A stretch of DNA of 64,000 bases from Tatumella terrea (GTDB taxonomy: Bacteria; Pseudomonadota; Gammaproteobacteria; Enterobacterales; Enterobacteriaceae): assembly GCF_039523755.1 (NCBI RefSeq), contig NZ_BAAAFX010000018.1:186001-250000 (forward strand), written 5' to 3'. The translations under genes were made by a program, and so were the position numbers. This document shows, piece after piece, positions 34,904 to 43,393 of the stretch (positions are counted from its first letter, which is position 1; every line of letters begins with the position of its first letter). Below the pieces are notes generated by a model that was given only the letters and a program-made list of their open reading frames with translations, did no database searches and had not been told where the DNA came from.

Positions 34904-36295
34904 ATGCCATTTTCAACCATTAATCCCTACACCGGTGAAACGATAAAAACTTTTGCGGATGCTACCGACAGCGAAATCGCCGCGGCGATCACCCGTGCCG
35001 ATGAAACCTTTAAACAATGGCGTGTGCTTTCCATCAGTGACCGTGTGCCAGTGTTACAGAAAGCCGCAGATATCCTGCGGGAAAGGAAAACAGCATTCGC
35101 CAAAATCATCACCCTGGAGATGGGCAAGATCCTTGCCGAGGCAGAAGCCGAAGTAGAATTATCTGCCGCAATATTCGAATACTACGTGAACAACGCCGGC
35201 AAACTGCTGGCAGACGAGCCGCTACCGGTGACCGACCCGGCGGAAGGCAAAGCCGTACTGGTCCACCAGCCCCTCGGCGTCATTCTGGCCATCGAGCCCT
35301 GGAACTTTCCGTTCTATCAGATTGCCCGTATTCTGGCCCCGCAGCTGGCCGCGGGTAATACCTTGCTGCTGAAACATGCCTCTAATGTGCCTCAGTGTGC
35401 CGAAGCCTTCCAGCAACTGATGCTGGATGCCGGGCTACCTGCCGGCGGATTCACCAATCTGTTCCTGCCACACAATAAAATTGAGGACGTACTGAAGGAT
35501 CCGCGTGTGCACGGCGTAGCCCTGACCGGGTCAGAAAAGGCCGGGGCCAGTGTGGCGCAGACGGCCGCAAAATACCTGAAAAAATCTACCCTGGAACTGG
35601 GCGGTACGGATGCCTTTGTAGTACTGGCCGATGCGGAACTGGATAAGACCGTCAAATGGGCAGTGTTCGGGCGGCACTGGAATGCCGGCCAGGTGTGCGT
35701 GTCATCCAAGCGGATGATCATCAACGAAAAAATTTATGATACTTTCCTGGAAAAATACACCGCCGGTGTCGCTGCACTGAAAGCCGGTGACCCGATGGAC
35801 AGCAGCACGCAACTGGCCCCTCTTTCATCACAGCGGGCGGCGGATAGCGTGCGGAAACAGATTGAAAATGCCGTCAAACATGGTGCGATCGCCACAGAAG
35901 TCGGTGAGAAGGTTCCGCAGCAAGGTGCCTTTGTTCAGCCGACCATACTGACCAATGTCACACCGGATAACCCGGCATGGTATGAAGAGTTCTTTGGCCC
36001 GGTATCCATGATTATTAAGGCCCGGGATGACGAAGATGCCGTGCGTATTGCTAATGACTCGCACTTCGGGCTGGGAGGCTCAATATTCACAGCGGATACC
36101 CGCTACGGTTATGCCCTGGCAAAAAAAATCACCACCGGGATGGTCTTTATCAACCACCCGACCATGGTTAAAGCGGATCTGCCGTTCGGCGGAGTAAAAC
36201 GCTCGGGATATGGCCGTGAATTGCTCGGCCTGGGCCTGAAAGAGTTTGTTAACCACAAACTGATCGACGTTGTGGATATTGATGCACCGTTCTGA
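34904..36295 (+). CDS. NAD(P)-dependent succinate-semialdehyde-type dehydrogenase (Sad/YneI group)
   Basis: 463 residues. Catalytic Cys265 (AGQVCVSSKR) and general base Glu231 (LELGGTDAFVVLADAEL) are present, with the nucleotide-binding loop VALTGSEKAGASVA near 205. The subgroup marker EPWNFPFYQIARILAPQLAAGN and C-terminal FGGVKRSGYGRELLGLGLKEF match E. coli Sad (YneI). It oxidises succinate semialdehyde to succinate, the last step of GABA use. It could therefore complete the path begun by the cluster at 21-28.8 kb, although it is not in that operon. AAGG precedes the ATG. Confidence 0.82.
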   Translation: MPFSTINPYTGETIKTFADATDSEIAAAITRADETFKQWRVLSISDRVPVLQKAADILRERKTAFAKIITLEMGKILAEAEAEVELSAAIFEYYVNNAGKLLADEPLPVTDPAEGKAVLVHQPLGVILAIEPWNFPFYQIARILAPQLAAGNTLLLKHASNVPQCAEAFQQLMLDAGLPAGGFTNLFLPHNKIEDVLKDPRVHGVALTGSEKAGASVAQTAAKYLKKSTLELGGTDAFVVLADAELDKTVKWAVFGRHWNAGQVCVSSKRMIINEKIYDTFLEKYTAGVAALKAGDPMDSSTQLAPLSSQRAADSVRKQIENAVKHGAIATEVGEKVPQQGAFVQPTILTNVTPDNPAWYEEFFGPVSMIIKARDDEDAVRIANDSHFGLGGSIFTADTRYGYALAKKITTGMVFINHPTMVKADLPFGGVKRSGYGRELLGLGLKEFVNHKLIDVVDIDAPF

Positions 36296-36333
36296 CCCGC
36301 CGCGCCCGGTCTGCTGACCCGGCCCGGTGTGAT

Positions 36334-36359
36334 AGCCCCGTTCTGCACGGGGCTTTTTT
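36334..36359 (+). terminator. Terminator of the Sad-type dehydrogenase gene
   Basis: AGCCCCGT and ACGGGGCT form an 8-bp stem around TCTGC-type loop bases, followed by six T. Confidence 0.92.
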
Positions 36360-36670
36360 ATCCGCCTTTCCCGGCAGGGAAAATGCTCAGAAGCACCAAT
36401 AAGAATTAACAGCGCTGTAGGGAAGTGATCCCCGGTCAGGGGGATGTCTCCGGGGGGCATGGTCCCTGCGTCTCTGCCAGTCATCCCGGTAATCCCGTCA
36501 TCTATCCCCAAAATCACGCTGGCAAAAATGCTGTCGAATGACCCATAACCCTGACGCCGGTCACTTAAGCAAGTAAGGCCCGAAAATTCGGGCCCGGGGT
36601 GAAGCGGAAAAAGGTTGCCACCCGTCTTAATTCACACTTCTTCAAAGCATGATCAGGAATTTATATTCAT

Positions 36671-36838
36671 TCAAACGCTTAACGTAAGGATATAGCCATC
36701 GCCCCGGTCAATATCCGCTTTAACTGAGCTGATTAAAAAGTCATTGATATCCTTCATCCGCAGGCCAGGTATCATCTTTATTTTTATCTGATCGCCGCGT
36801 TCTGTACCACAGACGACAGACTCACAGGCTGACGACAT
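36671..36838 (-). CDS. Possible small protein, 55 residues, unrecognised
   Basis: An open frame in otherwise empty DNA encodes MSSACESVVCGTERGDQIKI with the continuation ending GDGYILTLSV. The central part (KMIPGLRMKDINDFLISSVK) has a regular amphipathic pattern that looks protein-like. There is no clear ribosome-binding site, and internal ATGs at codons 22 and 28 are alternatives. An inverted repeat GGCCCGAA-AA-TTCGGGCC at 36577-36594 lies downstream on its strand and could end a transcript. I recognise no family. The rest of 36360-36900 holds nothing else I can support. Confidence 0.25.
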   Translation of the reverse strand: MSSACESVVCGTERGDQIKIKMIPGLRMKDINDFLISSVKADIDRGDGYILTLSV

Positions 36839-37034
36839 TCATAACACTTTTCGTACCGGGTATCCCCTCAGGGCGGCCGGACCGGCGAAACAGCTGGCTT
36901 TGCTGGGATACGGAGGTCCGTCACTCCGGCATCCGTCACAGAGGCCGGCATTCACCATGCTCTTCTGCCTTGTGTTAGCCGTTGTCGCCGGGTATGTTGG
37001 CAGAATACAGCCCCCTGCTACTGATGAGGTACTT

Positions 37035-37367
37035 ATGACTCCCCTTTTCGTCTACGGAACATTACGCCCCGGCCAGTGCAATGCCTGCCTGCTGGAAAAT
37101 ATCGGCGGTGAGTGGCAAGCCGGAACCATCCACGGGAGATACTTTGCAAGTGGCCGGGGAGCCGCAGCCGGTTTCCCGGGCGTTGTCCTTGACCCTCAGG
37201 GCGCAGCTATCGAAGGATTTCTGTTTTTCTCAGAGCATCTGCACCATCACTGGCAACGGCTGGATGAGTTTGAAGACGGGTATGACCGGGTACTGACAGA
37301 AGTCACCACCCCGGATGACCGCCAGATCAGCGCCTGGGTCTATCAGTTGCAGCCTGGTTGCGTATAA
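37035..37367 (+). CDS. Gamma-glutamylcyclotransferase-fold (AIG2-like/YtfP) protein
   Basis: 110-residue cytoplasmic protein. FVYGTLRPGQ at the N-terminus (residues 4-13) is the glycine-rich substrate loop of the fold, and LDEFEDGYDR near 76-85 carries the conserved acidic residue used as catalytic base. The start at ATG 37035 is chosen because GAGG precedes it and homologues begin here; the frame is open to 36900, but that part is hydrophobic and untypical. Members cleave gamma-glutamyl amines or amino acids. The exact substrate is unknown. Proximity to amine genes may be chance. Confidence 0.8.
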   Translation: MTPLFVYGTLRPGQCNACLLENIGGEWQAGTIHGRYFASGRGAAAGFPGVVLDPQGAAIEGFLFFSEHLHHHWQRLDEFEDGYDRVLTEVTTPDDRQISAWVYQLQPGCV

Positions 37368-37480
37368 CTGCCGGGTCTGGCGAATCCGTCTTTATTTGTC
37401 CCCGGCAAAGCAGTCAATCAGCGCCCCGCCGCTGATTGTATCTTTTATCAGCAAACAGTTCATTCGCGGCTAAAACTGCT

Positions 37481-37509
37481 TTGACAACCCGGCCCGGCCC
37501 CGTTACTAT
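37481..37509 (+). promoter_or_regulatory. Promoter of tRNA-Asn copy 2
   Basis: TTGACA (37481-37486) and TACTAT (37504-37509), 17 bases apart, followed by a GCGCCCC discriminator typical of stringently controlled tRNA promoters. The block corresponds to that of copy 1 with a few differences in the spacer. Confidence 0.9.
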
Positions 37510-37530
37510 GCGCCCCGTCTTCACGACAAT

Positions 37531-37606
37531 TCCTCTGTAGTTCAGTCGGTAGAACGGCGGACTGTTAATCCGTATGTCACTGGTTCGAGTCCAGTCAGAG
37601 GAGCCA
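37531..37606 (+). tRNA. tRNA-Asn (GTT), copy 2
   Basis: Identical in all 76 bases to the gene at 18194, with encoded CCA and anticodon GTT. Same orientation, 19,337 bases away. Sequence similarity extends about 90 bases on each side, including promoter and terminator, so the whole transcription unit was duplicated. An IS of the same family as that after copy 1 lies about 190 bases downstream, in opposite orientation. Confidence 0.98.
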
Positions 37607-37614
37607 TATTTAAG

Positions 37615-37647
37615 AAACCCGCTTAAGGAAACTTAAGCGGGTTTTTT
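37615..37647 (+). terminator. Terminator of tRNA-Asn copy 2
   Basis: Same 13-bp stem and GAAA loop as the terminator of copy 1, with a T-run. Confidence 0.93.
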
Positions 37648-37811
37648 GTTTTTCTGCTGCTTTGCGAATCCTATCTGGTACTGATTTACATGGTTAGCGT
37701 GAAAAGTCTAGCCTTCCCGCTGCATTTTGATTTAATCCTCCGCATCGGGAAAAATTGGTGGTTAACTCCGGGGCAGGTTAGTTCGATTATGGAGCTGTAA
37801 GCGCACCCGTT

Positions 37812-38606
37812 TTAGTTCCACGCACTTTTTGAGATTTCCGGGGTTTCAGCCATCAGCCGGTATTCTTACGGCGTCAGCTTATTCAGGGATTCATGGGGGT
37901 ACTCGCTGTTTTCTTCCATCAGCCAGCGCTCTGTAATTTCCCGTGCTTCATTCAGTGTTCTGAACAGGTAAAAATCCAGGATTTCTGCCCGGTATTTCCG
38001 GTTGAACCGTTCGATAAAGGCATTTTGTGTTGGCTTGCCCGGCTTAATAAATTCGAGCTGCACTCCATGTTCTTCGGCCCATTGTGCCAGCGCCTGTGAG
38101 ACCGGTTCTGGCCGGTTGTCCATCCGTATTTTCAGCGGATATCCGCGGTGTGCCACGATCCTATCCAGCACTCTCATGACCCGCTGCGCCGGGATATTCA
38201 GATCAATTTCGATCGCCAATGCTTCGCGGTTAAAATCATCCGCTACGTTGAAAGTCCGAAAGCGTCTGCCGCACACCAGCGCATCGTGCATAAAATCGAT
38301 GGACCAGCTCTGGTTCATCGCCTCTGGCGTCGCCAGCGGAGCCGGATTACGCACCGGCAGGCGCTGTTTTCCCTTACGGCGAAAATTCAGTTTCAGCAGG
38401 CAGTAAATACGGTGAACTCTTTTATGGTTCCAGGTATTGCCCTGCCTGCGCAGCACCAGAAAAAGCTTTTTAAATCCGTATCGCGGATAGCGTTCAGCCG
38501 CCACGGTCAGCGCCATAATGGCCGACTCCTTACGTCGCGTATCCGGCTGATAATGAAATACCGTCCTGCTCAGCGGCAATGTCCTGCATGTCTGGTGTCA
38601 GCTCAT
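37812..38606 (-). pseudogene. IS3-family transposase OrfB, inactivated
   Basis: The frame corresponding to OrfB of copy 1 contains TGA at 38600-38598, directly after ATGAGC, where copy 1 has ACA. It also has TAA at 37868-37866 in place of GAA in the LTPEEY block, removing the last residues. Between these the DDE core is readable (IDFMHD, MDNRPEP with Gly to Arg, NAFIERFNRKYR). The 237-residue remnant could only start at an internal codon. Confidence 0.88.
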
Positions 38607-38656
38607 GGCACACTGCGCGGTCAGATAGTTGACCAGCACACGCTTTATCGCTGGTT

Positions 38657-38923
38657 TTAAAGCTTTTTTTCAATAACGTCTTTCATGGCTCGGCACTCAA
38701 GACTCAGGTCCGTAAACATCTGTTTGATACAGCGGTTTTCATCCTTCAAGTCTTTCATCTTTTTGATATCAGACGCTTCTATGCTGCCGAACTTCGCTTT
38801 CCAGTTGAAGTACGAGGCCTCAGAGATCCCGGCCTCGCGGCAGACATCCTTAACGGTGCGTCCGGCTTCGACGGACTTCAGAACGACGATGATCTGGTGT
38901 TCGTTAAATCGGGCTTTGCGCAT
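38657..38923 (-). CDS. IS3-family transposase OrfA (copy 2)
   Basis: 88 residues from ATG 38923, preceded by GGGGAG. Helix-turn-helix (FNEHQIIVVLKSVEAGRTVK, EAGISEASYFNWKAKFGSI) and coiled tail as in copy 1. The A7G slippery run is kept at its 3' end, but frameshifting would run into a stop in OrfB. It might still bind IS ends and act as an inhibitor of copy 1; this is inference. Confidence 0.82.
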   Translation of the reverse strand: MRKARFNEHQIIVVLKSVEAGRTVKDVCREAGISEASYFNWKAKFGSIEASDIKKMKDLKDENRCIKQMFTDLSLECRAMKDVIEKKL

Positions 38924-39002
38924 GACGCTCCCCTCCGGGGACATAATCAGTATGCCGGAAGATCTCTAAAAGTGAATGGTTCTTTTTGCAGGGATACTTA
39001 CA

Positions 39003-39452
39003 AGACTTCATCAATATAATGGTGGTTTGACGCCGAATGAATCAGAACGATTGTTCTGGAGAAACTCTAAAGCTGTGGCCAGTTTTTGTTGACCACTTCA
39101 ATAAATCACTATCAATAAATTGGAGTCATTACCTATTTCGCAGATATATAGAAATCGGCGGAATATACGGCAGCGGCAGAGTAAGAATATCATCCGAAAA
39201 GTTTTTTTCTTCCGGGTACCGGGGGACTGTTGCCTCAATATGGGTACCTTCCGACAGCGGATCAACAACAACCGGGTGGGGTATCCTTTTTAGTTTTCCC
39301 TGTATCCCACAGTTTATTTTTATCTGTATCATCAGAGATCAGGATAATAGCAATACAGAAAGACCTTATCATTATCGTCGACAGACCGTCGTCAATACCT
39401 TTCAGAGACTCAGGAATCTGTCCCGGTATTTTATACGGCCCGGGCTATTTTA
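39003..39452. other. Intergenic region, no supported gene
   Basis: About 450 bases between the IS and the LysR gene. An open frame at 39037-39462 on the + strand has no ribosome site, overlaps the LysR 3' end and shows no family features. Confidence 0.45.
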
Positions 39453-40358
39453 TTACCCGTGACTGCCCCGACGTTCATTAAACAAATGATGGCACATAAA
39501 ATCTATAAAAACGCGTAGTTTTGGCGACAGATAACGGCTTGAAGGCCAGAGAATATGAAATACCCCCTGATGCTGAGTATAGTCGCTTAACACCACTCTC
39601 AATTCACCTGCGGCAATCGACTGTTTCACCATAAAATCAGGCAGACAGGCAATACCTAATCCGGCTCTGGCTACCTCCACTAACGCCCCGGTGGTATTGC
39701 AAATCATTGAAGCCGGTAGCACCGGCGGAATTTGCCCCTCAGGTACCGCTAAAGGCCAGGTTTCGAAACGGCCGGTACCGGGGAATTTATGCTGCAGGCA
39801 AGCATGCTGCTGTAAATCTGCCGGGACTAAAAGCGCAGGATGTTTATCAAGATAAGCCGGTGAGGCAACCAGCAGTAGCTGAAACTTACCTAACTGACGT
39901 GACATCAGCCGGGAATCACTCAGTGCGCCGGTGCGGATCACTGCATCAAATCCGTCGTTAATCACATCCACCAGGTTATCGGTAAAATCGAGGTCGGGTT
40001 CAATGTCAGGATAACGCGCCATAAATTCCGTTATGGCAGGCATGACCAATTCGCTGACCAACGGTAAACTGATCCGCAGACGCCCTTTCGGTTTATGCTG
40101 TGTCTCCAGTAGTTCCTGTTCAGCGGCATCCAGTTCCTGCAAAATCCGCCGACAGCGTTCCAGAAACATCGCCCCCTCAGCCGTCACCGTTATGCTGCGC
40201 GTGCTGCGGTGCAATAACCGGACGCCCAGACGCTCTTCAAGACGTGCAACCCCCTTTCCTACTGCTGAAGATGAAACACCTAATATTCTTCCCGCGGCAG
40301 AGAAACTCCGTGTTTCTGCCGCATGAACAAAAAAGGTCATACCGGTTATTGATTCCAT
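39453..40358 (-). CDS. LysR-family regulator, CrgA/PtrR-type
   Basis: 301 residues. The N-terminal helix-turn-helix (FFVHAAETRSFSAAGRILGV, SSSAVGKGVARLEERLGVRL, LHRSTRSITVTAEGAMFLER) and the effector domain (KGRLRISLPLVSEL, FDAVIRTGALSDSRLMSRQL) are typical of the CrgA-like group often paired with efflux or detoxification genes. GGAA stands six bases before ATG. It is divergent from two MFS exporters with a 168-bp gap, so it likely controls them. Confidence 0.87.
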   Translation of the reverse strand: MESITGMTFFVHAAETRSFSAAGRILGVSSSAVGKGVARLEERLGVRLLHRSTRSITVTAEGAMFLERCRRILQELDAAEQELLETQHKPKGRLRISLPLVSELVMPAITEFMARYPDIEPDLDFTDNLVDVINDGFDAVIRTGALSDSRLMSRQLGKFQLLLVASPAYLDKHPALLVPADLQQHACLQHKFPGTGRFETWPLAVPEGQIPPVLPASMICNTTGALVEVARAGLGIACLPDFMVKQSIAAGELRVVLSDYTQHQGVFHILWPSSRYLSPKLRVFIDFMCHHLFNERRGSHG

Positions 40359-40526
40359 TGTATTTCCATTGAAGAAAATTTGTCCGAATTGTCAGGAACA
40401 TTAACCTATTTATCTTTACTTCGCACCCTCTTAGCCTGTGCCGACGGGCAAAAAAATGACGCTTTCATCGGAGATTTCCCGTCATTCTTTTCTGCTGCTT
40501 AATTAACTTATTAACAAAGGATATCT

Positions 40527-42065
40527 ATGACGCAATATCAGGTAGCTGATACCCCTTCAGATGTGCGAAAAGGAATATTATTACTGACCGCCTGTCTGAC
40601 CGGTATTCTTATCCCCCTCTGCTTCACCGGGCCGGCAGTCGTTTTACCTGCTATCAGCCAGCAGTTGGGCGGAAGTGCAGTACAGCTCAACTGGGTCGTT
40701 AATGGATATATCCTGACCTACGGCAGTGCAATGCTGGCGGCCGGAAGCCTGGCCGACGTCTGCGGAAGAAAACGTGTGTGGATCGCCGGGTTGCTGTTAT
40801 TTGTACTGGTAACCTTCGCCATTCCGCTGGCGACTTCGGTTATCGGGATTGATATTTTGCGCCTGTTACAGGGCCTCGGTGGCGCGGCGGCTTTCGCCGG
40901 AGCCATGTCATCTTTAGCCCGGACTTTTTGCGGACCGCGCCGGCCTCACGTATTTAGCATGTTAGGGACCACCTTCGGCATTGGTCTGGCATTCGGCCCG
41001 CTGGCGGCAGGCTGGCTGACCGGGATTGCCGGCTGGCGCTGGGTGTTTCTGGCCACGGCACTGATTGGTCTTATCGGACTGTTGCTGGTTATGGTTGCGG
41101 TAGAAGAGTTGCGGGATCCTGAGACCAACGGCCTCGACTGGCCCGGTGTTATCAGCTTTACCGCCACATTGACACTATTTACCTGTGCCGTATTGCTGGC
41201 TCCGCAAGCCGGCTGGAACAACAGAACCGTCATCATGTTGCTGATATCGGCACTGCTTTTACTTATCGCGTTTATTCGGATTGAGCACCGCGTTATCCAC
41301 CCCATACTGGACCTAAGCCTTTTCCGCCAGGCCCGCTTTATCGGTGTTCAGGTACTGGCTGCGTCACCGGCGTTTTTTTTCGTGACGCTTATCGTCCTGC
41401 TCCCTGGCCGCTTTATCGGTATTGATGGCCTTTCAGCGTTCGCCGCCGGAAAAATGATGATTGCGCTGGCAGCTCCGCTATTACTGGTTCCCTTTATCGC
41501 CGCGTGGTTATCCTGCTGGTGGACTGCTGGCGTACTTTCCGCGACTGGCCTGGTATTGTCTGCACTGGGTCTGGTCTGGCTCGGGGAGGTAGTCGCTGGC
41601 GGTCCCGGGCCCGTACTGATTGCCCCCCTGGCTCTGATTGGTATCGGTATTGGCCTGCCCTGGGGGCTAATGGATGGTATGGCGGTAAGCGTTGTGGAGA
41701 AAGAACGTGCAGGGATGGCCACCGGTATCTTTAACTGTGTTCGCGTCACGGCGGACGGCGTAGCCATTGCTCTGGCCGGAGCGCTGCTTGCCTTTCTTAT
41801 CCAGGGGTATCTGATGAATGCCCTGCCTGACTCGCCGGCCGGTGTCGTCGCTTCCGCTGCCAGCCGTGCCGCGCTGGGAGAACTGCAGCAGGCTGCCGCG
41901 CAGTCAGGGGGAATGCAAAAACTGATATTACAGGCTTATGATGCCGCGTTCCGCACGATGTTGTTTACGCTCGCAGGGCTTTCAGCGCTGACCGCGCTGC
42001 TCGTATTGAAGCTACTGGGACGTCAGCGTCCTCATCAGCCAGATCAAATCGAACATCGAATCTGA
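40527..42065 (+). CDS. MFS exporter, DHA2 (14-helix) family
   Basis: 512-residue drug/proton antiporter of the inner membrane. Motif A-like GSLADVCGRKRVWIAG (near residues 73-88) and motif C-like GTTFGIGLAFGPLAAGW (near 148-164) are present, as in EmrB/QacA-type pumps, with about fourteen hydrophobic segments. No EmrA-like membrane-fusion partner is adjacent, so it probably works alone. AAGGA lies before the start. It is followed after 38 bases by a second MFS gene. Substrate unknown, possibly the compound handled by the monooxygenase encoded nearby. Confidence 0.85.
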   Translation: MTQYQVADTPSDVRKGILLLTACLTGILIPLCFTGPAVVLPAISQQLGGSAVQLNWVVNGYILTYGSAMLAAGSLADVCGRKRVWIAGLLLFVLVTFAIPLATSVIGIDILRLLQGLGGAAAFAGAMSSLARTFCGPRRPHVFSMLGTTFGIGLAFGPLAAGWLTGIAGWRWVFLATALIGLIGLLLVMVAVEELRDPETNGLDWPGVISFTATLTLFTCAVLLAPQAGWNNRTVIMLLISALLLLIAFIRIEHRVIHPILDLSLFRQARFIGVQVLAASPAFFFVTLIVLLPGRFIGIDGLSAFAAGKMMIALAAPLLLVPFIAAWLSCWWTAGVLSATGLVLSALGLVWLGEVVAGGPGPVLIAPLALIGIGIGLPWGLMDGMAVSVVEKERAGMATGIFNCVRVTADGVAIALAGALLAFLIQGYLMNALPDSPAGVVASAASRAALGELQQAAAQSGGMQKLILQAYDAAFRTMLFTLAGLSALTALLVLKLLGRQRPHQPDQIEHRI

Positions 42066-42103
42066 AAGCCGTTAGCGCTGATTTCTTTAACTAAGGTATG
42101 GCC

Positions 42104-43354
42104 ATGAAAGGACAAAAAACACACCCTCCCCGGACAGTCTCATCTGCTGCGATGTACGGCTCAGCGTGGCTGGTCACCGCTGTATTTATACTGTCAAATT
42201 CACCCACACCGCTTTATGTGTACTGGCAGAACCGGTTAGGATTTTCAACCGGCACACTGACCCTGATTTTTGCATTCTATATTGCAGGATTACTGGGCAC
42301 ACTGTTCATTGCCGGACAGCTTTCCGACCGCTTTGGCCGCCGCCGGGTGCTGATACCCGGCCTTGTATCCGCACTGCTGGCCTGTATTTTATTCGCAGGT
42401 TCGGGGTCGGTAGCCTCTCTGGCAATAGCCCGGCTATTGACGGGGATCGCCGTAGGCGTAATGGTTTCAGCCGGGATGGCGGCCGTCGGTGATTTCGCGG
42501 ATAACGGGCGCAGGCGTCAGGCTGCATTATTAGCCTCCGTTTCCATGGTGCTGGGCGCGGGTCTGGGTCCTTTACTGGCAGGAAGTGTGGCACAGATCTC
42601 GTCACAGCCTGCACATCCGGTCTTTATCATCGGATTTATCGTGCTTTCCAGCGCATTATGGGTTGCGCTGCGGCTACCCTACCCGACCCCGCCGGCAAAG
42701 CAGATACAGCGCATGCCATTGCGACTTCCCCGCATACCACGGGAAAACCGGCCTCATCTGACTTGCGGTATTCTGGCTTTTGGCCCCAGCATCACTGCGA
42801 CGTCATTTGTGCTGTCGCTGGGTCCCTCGCTGCTTTCCCGTTTACTTCATATCCAAAACCCGATAATTGCTGGCGGCATCGCATGTGCCATGTTCCTGAC
42901 GGCAACCGGTATACAGTTCGCACTGCGGCACTGGAACGTTCGCCGGATTTTTTTCGCAAGCGCAGGTGCAACGATCCTGGCGATGGTATGTCTTATCGCC
43001 GCAGTGCAGTATTCAGTGGCGTGGCTGTTGATACTTGCTGCACTGTTCGCCGGTGCAGGCCAGGGATTAGGCCAACTGGGAGGATTGACCCTGATCGGTC
43101 TGCATGTGCCGGATAATCGCCGGGCCGAAGCCAGCGCAGTAATGAATATCGGCGGATATATTCCGGCAGGGCTGTTGCCGGTAGCGGCCGGTTTTCTGAT
43201 TGATTCTCTGGGGCTGGCTTCAGGCGCAACCTTGTTCGCATTGGTCGTCATCGTAGCGGCGACAGCGGGAGGGATTTTTATCAGTGGCTTATTACGCAAG
43301 GATTCAGCAACTCCCGACACTCACTCATCTGCCGTTACCCCTGAGAACAGCTAA
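42104..43354 (+). CDS. MFS transporter (12-helix), second of the pair
   Basis: About 416-residue membrane transporter. The frame also has an ATG at 42098, but AAGG at 42093-42096 fits the ATG at 42104 better. Helix 1 ends SNSPTPLYVYWQNRLGFSTG, and motif A reads GQLSDRFGRRRVLIPG (near 75-90). The fold and gaps suggest a drug-efflux MFS. It sits downstream of a DHA2 pump under presumed LysR control. It ends at a perfect hairpin facing the convergent monooxygenase gene. Confidence 0.83.
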   Translation: MKGQKTHPPRTVSSAAMYGSAWLVTAVFILSNSPTPLYVYWQNRLGFSTGTLTLIFAFYIAGLLGTLFIAGQLSDRFGRRRVLIPGLVSALLACILFAGSGSVASLAIARLLTGIAVGVMVSAGMAAVGDFADNGRRRQAALLASVSMVLGAGLGPLLAGSVAQISSQPAHPVFIIGFIVLSSALWVALRLPYPTPPAKQIQRMPLRLPRIPRENRPHLTCGILAFGPSITATSFVLSLGPSLLSRLLHIQNPIIAGGIACAMFLTATGIQFALRHWNVRRIFFASAGATILAMVCLIAAVQYSVAWLLILAALFAGAGQGLGQLGGLTLIGLHVPDNRRAEASAVMNIGGYIPAGLLPVAAGFLIDSLGLASGATLFALVVIVAATAGGIFISGLLRKDSATPDTHSSAVTPENS

Positions 43355-43362
43355 AAGATCAA

Positions 43363-43386
43363 CGCAGTCAGGCAAGCCTGACTGCG
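43363..43386. other. Perfect 11-bp hairpin between convergent genes
   Basis: CGCAGTCAGGC and its exact complement are separated by AA, eight bases from each gene end. There is no T-run. It is the third such element at a convergent junction in this window. Confidence 0.6.
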
Positions 43387-43393
43387 GCGTTAC

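Larger units (their letters stand above)
37796..39002 (-). mobile_element. IS3-family insertion sequence (IS1222/ISEhe3-like), copy 2, decayed
   Basis: A 1207-bp element in leftward orientation, ends TGTAAG (37796) and CTTACA (39002), organised exactly like copy 1 but clearly diverged from it in sequence. OrfA is open, OrfB has two nonsense mutations. No target duplication is seen. It cannot make its own full transposase. Confidence 0.85.

Noticed and set aside
18194..37606. Integrative island between the two tRNA-Asn genes
   Set aside because: No integrase, excisionase or phage gene is seen, and the repeats include promoter and terminator, which points to duplication of the tRNA unit rather than att sites.
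39037..39462. 141-codon frame between the IS and the LysR gene
   Set aside because: No ribosome site, overlaps the LysR 3' end, low-complexity residue mix, no family features.
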